A DNA stretch of 39,335 nucleotides from Flavobacteriales bacterium. GTDB lineage: Bacteria; Bacteroidota; Bacteroidia; Flavobacteriales; Flavobacteriaceae. The translations under genes and the position numbers were made by a program. Positions 35,339 through 39,335 of this stretch are shown here, piece by piece (within the stretch, counting starts at the first letter, position 1; each line of letters opens with the position of its first letter). The stretch is from assembly GCA_017302935.1 (NCBI GenBank), contig JAFLBT010000010.1:1-39335 (forward strand). The letters run 5' to 3'. Below the pieces are notes generated by a model. It did no database searches, was not told where the DNA came from, and saw nothing but the letters and a program-made list of their open reading frames with translations.

Positions 35339-35848
35339 ATGAAAAAGTTTATTTTAGTTTTAAGTGTATTTACAGCAAGTTTTGCATTTGCTCAACAAAA
35401 AGAAATTAATGTAACTAAAGACAATTCTTGGTTTAAAGCCGGTTTAACCGCAGGATTACCAATAGGTGATACAGCAGATTTCACTTCTTTTTCTGTAGGT
35501 GCCGATCTGCGTGGACAATATATGGTTACACCACATTTTGGTATTGGAGTAGCTTCCGGTTATAACCACTTTTTTGCAAAAGACGGAGCAGATGATTTTG
35601 GCTTAATTCCATTAGCCGGTTTTGCTCGTTATTATTTTCAAACGGAAGGCGTTTTTGTGGGTGCAGATTTAGGGTATGGATTTTTAACCAATGTAGACAA
35701 TAACAGTGGTGGTATGTATATCAATCCTCAAATTGGTTACCACAATAAAAAATGGAACATTTATGGGTTCTATCAACATTCGTTTACCGAAAATGATATT
35801 GATATTCAAATGGTGGGAGTGGGTGCAACTTACAATATTATGTTTTAA
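35339..35848 (+). CDS. Outer-membrane beta-barrel protein
   Basis: A 169-residue protein with a signal peptide (residues 1-19, ending AFAQ). The mature part alternates hydrophobic and polar residues in beta strands, with WFKAGLTAGLPIGD, SVGADLRGQYMV, FGIGVASGYNHFF, GFARYYFQTEG, FVGADLGYGFLT, and a final strand ending in Phe (VGVGATYNIMF), the usual outer-membrane assembly signal. This fits an eight-stranded OmpX/OmpW-size barrel. An in-frame TTG at 35297 lies upstream, but the signal peptide starts at the ATG at 35339, so the shorter form is chosen. Specific function unknown. Confidence 0.88.
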   Translation: MKKFILVLSVFTASFAFAQQKEINVTKDNSWFKAGLTAGLPIGDTADFTSFSVGADLRGQYMVTPHFGIGVASGYNHFFAKDGADDFGLIPLAGFARYYFQTEGVFVGADLGYGFLTNVDNNSGGMYINPQIGYHNKKWNIYGFYQHSFTENDIDIQMVGVGATYNIMF

Positions 35849-35870
35849 AAAATAGTTAAATCATATTGAA

Positions 35871-35897
35871 AAGGATGGCTTAGCTATCCTTTTTTTT
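35871..35897 (+). terminator. Terminator of the beta-barrel gene
   Basis: AAAGGATGGC and GCTATCCTTT arms (one wobble) with a 3-base loop and a long T-run. Confidence 0.85.
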
Positions 35898-35943
35898 GTA
35901 CAAAATTTTAAACTTTAAATGTAATTAAGAAGGGAAGAATCTT

Positions 35944-35951
35944 TACTTTTG
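35944..35951 (+). promoter_or_regulatory. purC promoter -7 box (TACTTTTG)
   Basis: Exact consensus 22 bases before the ATG, giving a short A/C-rich leader similar to that before purA. No -33 TTG. Confidence 0.6.
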
Positions 35952-35973
35952 CACCTCACAACAACACAACAAT

Positions 35974-36921
35974 ATGAACACAATTACAACGACCAACTTT
36001 ACTTTTCCGGGTCAAAAATCGGTCTATCGTGGCAAAGTCAGAGAAGTGTATAACATCAATGATGAACTTTTAGTGATGATTGCTACCGATCGTCTTTCAG
36101 CTTTTGACGTAGTAATGCCAAAAGGAATACCCTACAAAGGCCAAATTCTCAATCAAATTGCTACTAAATTCATGCAATTGACGCAAGATATTGTGCCCAA
36201 TTGGTTGATTGCCACACCCGATCCAAATGTAGCGGTCGGACATTTATGTGAGCCTTTTAAAGTGGAAATGGTTATTCGTGGTTATCTTTCCGGTCATGCC
36301 GCAAGAGAATATGCCGCCGGAAGACGATTACTTTGCGGAGTGGAAATGTCGGAAGGTTTAAAAGAAAATGATAAATTTCCCATACCAATCATTACCCCAA
36401 CAACCAAGGCAGATAATGGTTCACACGATGAAGATATAGCTCGAGAAGCCATATTAGGTAAAGGAATTGTATCGGAGGAAGATTATATCGTTTTAGAAAA
36501 ATATACAAGAGCTTTATATGAACGAGGAACTGAAATTGCTGCTTCACGCGGTTTAATTTTGGTTGATACCAAATATGAATTCGGAAAAACGAAAGACGGA
36601 AAAATTGTGTTGATAGACGAAATTCACACACCTGATTCATCTCGTTATTTTTATGCAGAAGGTTATCAAGAACGACAAGATAGAGGAGAGGAACAAAAGC
36701 AATTATCGAAAGAATTTGTCCGTCGCTGGTTAATTGAAAATGGTTTTCAAGGCAAAGAAGGTCAACAAATTCCAGATATGACGGATGATTATATCGAAAC
36801 GGTTTCAGAACGCTACATCGAGTTATATGAAAATATCATTGGTGAAAAATTTGTAAAAGCAGACATAACAAATATTCATCAGCGAATTGAACAAAACGTG
36901 TTGGAATTTCTACATAAATAA
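35974..36921 (+). CDS. purC: Phosphoribosylaminoimidazole-succinocarboxamide synthase (SAICAR synthetase)
   Basis: A 315-residue SAICAR synthetase of the longer, yeast-like type (E. coli PurC is about 237). It joins aspartate to CAIR using ATP in purine synthesis. Visible signatures: [11 protein letters not shown] at 18-28, [14 protein letters not shown] at 36-49, [20 protein letters not shown] at 96-115, and the C-terminal signature [20 protein letters not shown] with HTPDSSRYF. It is single, with a promoter box and terminator. The other window purine gene, purA, is on the opposite strand beyond the ankyrin gene. Confidence 0.97.
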   Translation: MNTITTTNFTFPGQKSVYRGKVREVYNINDELLVMIATDRLSAFDVVMPKGIPYKGQILNQIATKFMQLTQDIVPNWLIATPDPNVAVGHLCEPFKVEMVIRGYLSGHAAREYAAGRRLLCGVEMSEGLKENDKFPIPIITPTTKADNGSHDEDIAREAILGKGIVSEEDYIVLEKYTRALYERGTEIAASRGLILVDTKYEFGKTKDGKIVLIDEIHTPDSSRYFYAEGYQERQDRGEEQKQLSKEFVRRWLIENGFQGKEGQQIPDMTDDYIETVSERYIELYENIIGEKFVKADITNIHQRIEQNVLEFLHK

Positions 36922-36941
36922 TTCACATTCAAAAATATACT

Positions 36942-36974
36942 TTTAAAAGTCAGGTTAAATACCTGGCTTTTTTT
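36942..36974 (+). terminator. purC terminator
   Basis: AGTCAGGT and ACCTGGCT arms (one wobble) with a 5-base loop and a T-run, 20 bases after the stop. Confidence 0.85.
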
Positions 36975-36983
36975 GTTAAAGAT

Positions 36984-37011
36984 TTGTTACAAAATAAAAT
37001 AGTTGTAACAA
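36984..37011. promoter_or_regulatory. Paired TTGTnACAA palindromes upstream of the ankyrin gene
   Basis: TTGTTACAA at 36984-36992 and TTGTAACAA at 37003-37011 are each palindromic (TTGT-N-ACAA) and are exact complements of each other, with centres 19 bases apart. They look like a dimeric or tandem operator. A single TTGTTACAA also lies at 10055 upstream of valS. Confidence 0.5.
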
Positions 37012-37012
37012 T

Positions 37013-37087
37013 ATGAAAAGACTCTCGTCTATTACTATATCAATCATCAAAAATCATCAATCATTAATCAAAAAACGAACAGTATGA
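37013..37087 (+). CDS. Possible 24-residue upstream ORF coupled to the ankyrin gene
   Basis: An ATG opens a short frame (MKRLSSITISIIKNHQS, then LIKKRTV) whose TGA stop overlaps the ankyrin gene start as ATGA. It could be a leader peptide coupled to the next gene, but the length is small enough to arise by chance and the sequence is low in complexity (repeated ATCA). Confidence 0.25.
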   Translation: MKRLSSITISIIKNHQSLIKKRTV

Positions 37088-37467
37088 AAAAAACAATCAT
37101 TTTTTTAGGAGTAGCCTTGTTAGGCTTTGGTCAATTTACGTATGCTAATTCAACTTCAAAAACAGCAAACAGAGGAGAAGCCGGAATTTATGCAAAATAT
37201 TATGCTACACCACTTTGTGTTGCAATAAGTAAAGGAGAAGTTGAAGTGGTTAAAAAGTTTGTTGAATACGGTGCAGACATCAATGAAAAGACAAATGGAT
37301 TAACTCCATTAATGTATGCCGCCCGTTACAATCAAGTTGAAATCATTTCTTTTTTATTAGAAAAAGGAGCTGATCCTAAAATCAAAGACGAAAGAGGAAA
37401 TACGGCACTTGATCATGCTATGAATTCCAAAGCAAATGAAGCTGTTACTTTGCTTAAAAGTAAATAA
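37084..37467 (+). CDS. Exported ankyrin-repeat protein
   Basis: A 127-residue protein with a signal peptide (residues 1-21, ending TYAN) and ankyrin repeats. Repeat 1, about 42-72: TPLCVAISKGEVEVVKKFVEYGADIN. Repeat 2, about 75-105: GLTPLMYAARYNQVEIISFLLEKGADP. Repeat 3, partial: ERGNTALDHAMNSKANEAVTLL. Such short exported ankyrin proteins are common in Flavobacteriia, sometimes beside catalase genes; none is here. A binding role in the periplasm is likely but the partner is unknown. A pair of TTGTnACAA palindromes lies 75-100 bases upstream and may regulate it. Confidence 0.9.
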   Translation: MKKTIIFLGVALLGFGQFTYANSTSKTANRGEAGIYAKYYATPLCVAISKGEVEVVKKFVEYGADINEKTNGLTPLMYAARYNQVEIISFLLEKGADPKIKDERGNTALDHAMNSKANEAVTLLKSK

Positions 37468-37485
37468 ATTGGTTTGAGTTAGTTA

Positions 37486-37521
37486 TAAAAAAAGCTGTAA
37501 GTTCATTACAGCTTTTTTTTG
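37486..37521. terminator. Bidirectional terminator between the ankyrin gene and purA
   Basis: AAAAGCTGTAA pairs perfectly with TTACAGCTTTT around a 5-base loop, with A- and T-runs, between convergent genes. Confidence 0.92.
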
Positions 37522-37524
37522 TGT

Positions 37525-38796
37525 TTATCGTAGAATGGTTTGTTTTCTATCCGGTCCAACAGAAACTACTTTGATAGGAACTTCTAATTCCTTTTCAATA
37601 AATTCAATATATGTTTTTAATTCTTGTGGAAGTTCGTTGTATGAAGTCATTCCCGTTAAATCAGCTTGCCAACCTTTCATTTCTTGATAAATAGGTTCAA
37701 CATTTTCCGGTTCAATATTGTAGGGAAAATGACTGATTTTTTCTCCTTTATAGCGATAAGCGGTACAAATTTTTAAGGTTTTAAATCCGGATAGCACATC
37801 GCCTTTCATCATATATAAAGCCGTTACACCATTTACTTGAACGGCATATTTTAAAGCCACTAAATCTAACCAACCACAACGTCTTGCTCTACCGGTAACA
37901 GAACCAAATTCGTTTCCAACTCTTGCCATAGTTTGACCGTCTTCATCAAATAATTCGGTTGGAAATGGACCGCTACCCACGCGAGTGGTGTAGGCTTTAA
38001 AAATTCCGAAAACTTCTTTTACTTTGTTGGGAGCAATTCCCAAACCGGTACAAGCTCCGGCAGCTGTGGTATTTGAGGAAGTAACAAATGGATACGTTCC
38101 AAAATCAATATCTAATAATGAGCCCTGAGCACCTTCACATAAAATCGATTTTCCGGCTTTTATGGCTTGATTGAGATATTCTTCACTATCAATAAAAGTA
38201 AGCGTTTTTAACACTTCTATGGAAGCGAAAAATTCATCTTCCATTTCTTTTAAATCGTATTGTAAATCAACATCATAAAAGGAAATCATGGCTTCATGTT
38301 TGTCGGCCAATGAACGGTAACGTTCTTTAAAATCGGCTAGTTCAATATCGCCGATACGAATTCCGTTTCTACCGGTTTTGTCCATATACGTTGGTCCAAT
38401 TCCTTTTAATGTAGAACCGATTTTTGCTTTTCCTTTAGACGCTTCTGAAGCAGCATCTAATAAGCGATGTGTAGGTAAAATTAAATGTGCTTTTCTGGAA
38501 ATTAATAATTTGGATTTAACATCCATATTGAATTTTTCCAAACCTTCTAATTCTTTTTGAAATACTACCGGATCCATCACTACGCCATTCCCAATAATAT
38601 TAACGGAATTTGCATGAAATATCCCGGATGGAATAGTTCGTAAAACGTGTTTAATTCCATCAAATTCTAGCGTATGGCCTGCATTTGGACCACCCTGAAA
38701 ACGAGCAATAATGTCATATTTTGAAGTGAGTACATCTACAATTTTTCCTTTTCCTTCGTCGCCCCATTGTAGGCCGAGCAGTAAATCTACAGTCAT
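37525..38796 (-). CDS. purA: Adenylosuccinate synthetase
   Basis: A 423-residue GTP-dependent enzyme joining IMP and aspartate to adenylosuccinate, the first committed step to AMP. The glycine-rich loop GLQWGDEGKGKIVD lies at 8-21 with catalytic Asp13, and the second catalytic residue His41 is in GPNAGHTL. Also visible are GIGPTYMDKTGRNGIR, the switch region LCEGAQGSLLDIDFGTYPFV (the core EGAQG is clear), and the C-terminal GTP-site stretch SVGPDRKQTI. It starts 43 bases after the fur stop in the same direction with no promoter box between, so fur-purA is a likely operon. Confidence 0.97.
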   Translation of the reverse strand: MTVDLLLGLQWGDEGKGKIVDVLTSKYDIIARFQGGPNAGHTLEFDGIKHVLRTIPSGIFHANSVNIIGNGVVMDPVVFQKELEGLEKFNMDVKSKLLISRKAHLILPTHRLLDAASEASKGKAKIGSTLKGIGPTYMDKTGRNGIRIGDIELADFKERYRSLADKHEAMISFYDVDLQYDLKEMEDEFFASIEVLKTLTFIDSEEYLNQAIKAGKSILCEGAQGSLLDIDFGTYPFVTSSNTTAAGACTGLGIAPNKVKEVFGIFKAYTTRVGSGPFPTELFDEDGQTMARVGNEFGSVTGRARRCGWLDLVALKYAVQVNGVTALYMMKGDVLSGFKTLKICTAYRYKGEKISHFPYNIEPENVEPIYQEMKGWQADLTGMTSYNELPQELKTYIEFIEKELEVPIKVVSVGPDRKQTILR

Positions 38797-38839
38797 TTTT
38801 GTGTGTTGTTTTGTGAGGTTTTCCTCTTTATAGTTGTGT

Positions 38840-39310
38840 TTAATTTGTAGTTATTGTTTTGGTAGCTTCATTCTCAACTTTCTTATTTCCATACAGATAA
38901 AGAGAATGATTGTGTATTTCAATTCCAAAAATTTCTTCAATTGTTTTTTTAATTTGCTGAATTCGTGGGTCACAAAATTCAATAACTTCTCCTGTATCCG
39001 TCATAATGATGTGATCATGTTGCTTGTCAAAATACGATTTCTCATAATGAGCTTGATTTTGACCAAATTGATGCCTTCTCACTAATCCACATTCTAATAA
39101 CAATTCGATAGTATTGTAAAGCGTTGCTCGACTAACTCTGTAATTTTTGTTTTTCATTTTGATGTACAACGATTCAATATCAAAATGTTCAGAGTTGTTA
39201 TAAATTTCCTGAAGTATAGCATATCGTTCCGGTGTTTTCCGGTGTCCTTTTTCTTCCAAATATTTGGTAAAAACGTTTTTTACGATATCCTGATTTTTGT
39301 TGTTTTCCAT
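38840..39310 (-). CDS. fur: Fur-family transcriptional regulator
   Basis: A 156-residue metal-responsive repressor. The N-terminal winged helix includes [23 protein letters not shown] at about 20-42 and [19 protein letters not shown] at about 58-76. The dimerisation half has [21 protein letters not shown], with the regulatory metal-site His residues. The structural zinc CxxC pair present in many Fur proteins (CxxCG after the HDH) is absent, replaced by MTDTG, and there is no C-terminal CxxC. Zur or PerR roles cannot be excluded from sequence. It starts 18 bases after a TATCTTTG box at the window edge and is followed by purA. Confidence 0.93.
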   Translation of the reverse strand: MENNKNQDIVKNVFTKYLEEKGHRKTPERYAILQEIYNNSEHFDIESLYIKMKNKNYRVSRATLYNTIELLLECGLVRRHQFGQNQAHYEKSYFDKQHDHIIMTDTGEVIEFCDPRIQQIKKTIEEIFGIEIHNHSLYLYGNKKVENEATKTITTN

Positions 39311-39327
39311 CGGATTTTCAATATCTG

Positions 39328-39335
39328 CAAAGATA
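39328..39335 (-). promoter_or_regulatory. fur promoter -7 box (TATCTTTG)
   Basis: Exact consensus on the minus strand, formed by the last 8 bases of the window. The -33 region is outside. Confidence 0.6.

Overview
The window is 39 kb of low-GC chromosome from a member of the Bacteroidota, most probably Flavobacteriaceae (Flavobacterium-like). Direct support: start codons lack Shine-Dalgarno sequences; many genes are preceded by the Bacteroidota promoter -7 box TAnnTTTG, several with a TTG about 16-21 bases upstream; and the gene set is typical of the group (gliding genes gldF/gldG, monomeric isocitrate dehydrogenase, DUF1573 and DUF4369/TlpA proteins, a GLPGLI-type domain, a PNGase F domain). 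No phage, integrase, insertion sequence or CRISPR was seen. No gene-free stretch exceeds 300 bases except 6235-6583, which holds a tRNA and three hairpins.

Layout. 1-2077 (minus): an ECF sigma factor followed 2 bases later by a large membrane protein cut by the window edge, with an anti-sigma-like N-terminus, a carboxypeptidase-regulatory-like domain, a SusC-type plug and the start of a vWA region. 2178-5281: terminator, a large REP-like hairpin, icd and rplS. 5404-6433: a lipoprotein gene and tRNA-Tyr. 6584-9955 (minus): a TlpA-like lipoprotein, a GLPGLI/PNGase F protein and a DUF1573 protein. 10112-12745: valS. 12795-18370 (minus): rsfS, ftsH, then LUD protein, cdsA, psd, an acyl-CoA-binding protein and an exported superoxide dismutase in a tight run. 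18460-19188: birA. 19245-25467 (minus): a fatty-acid beta-oxidation operon in the order marR, fadN-like, fadA, fadE, with related inverted repeats in every gap. 25745-28202: mnmE and, divergent, a universal stress protein behind an FNR-type site. 28244-28933: a LipL32-family protein. 29072-33874 (minus): dnaN, gldG, gldF, a small monooxygenase-like gene and a SAM hydroxide adenosyltransferase. 33981-37467 (plus): phoH, a small membrane protein, an outer-membrane barrel, purC and an ankyrin protein. 37525-39310 (minus): fur then purA.

How the genes relate. Most are housekeeping: translation (rplS, valS, tRNA-Tyr, rsfS, mnmE), replication (dnaN), purine synthesis (purC, purA), phospholipid synthesis (cdsA, psd), membrane proteolysis (ftsH) and fatty-acid degradation. 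GldF and GldG are the membrane and auxiliary parts of the gliding ABC transporter; the GldA ATPase is not here. Accessory interest lies in the cell-envelope genes: the sigma/vWA pair, the PNGase F-like protein, the LipL32 homologue, the exported superoxide dismutase, and repeats that sit inside mnmE, between the fad genes and ahead of gldF.

All assignments come from reading the sequence and recalled family features. No searches were run.
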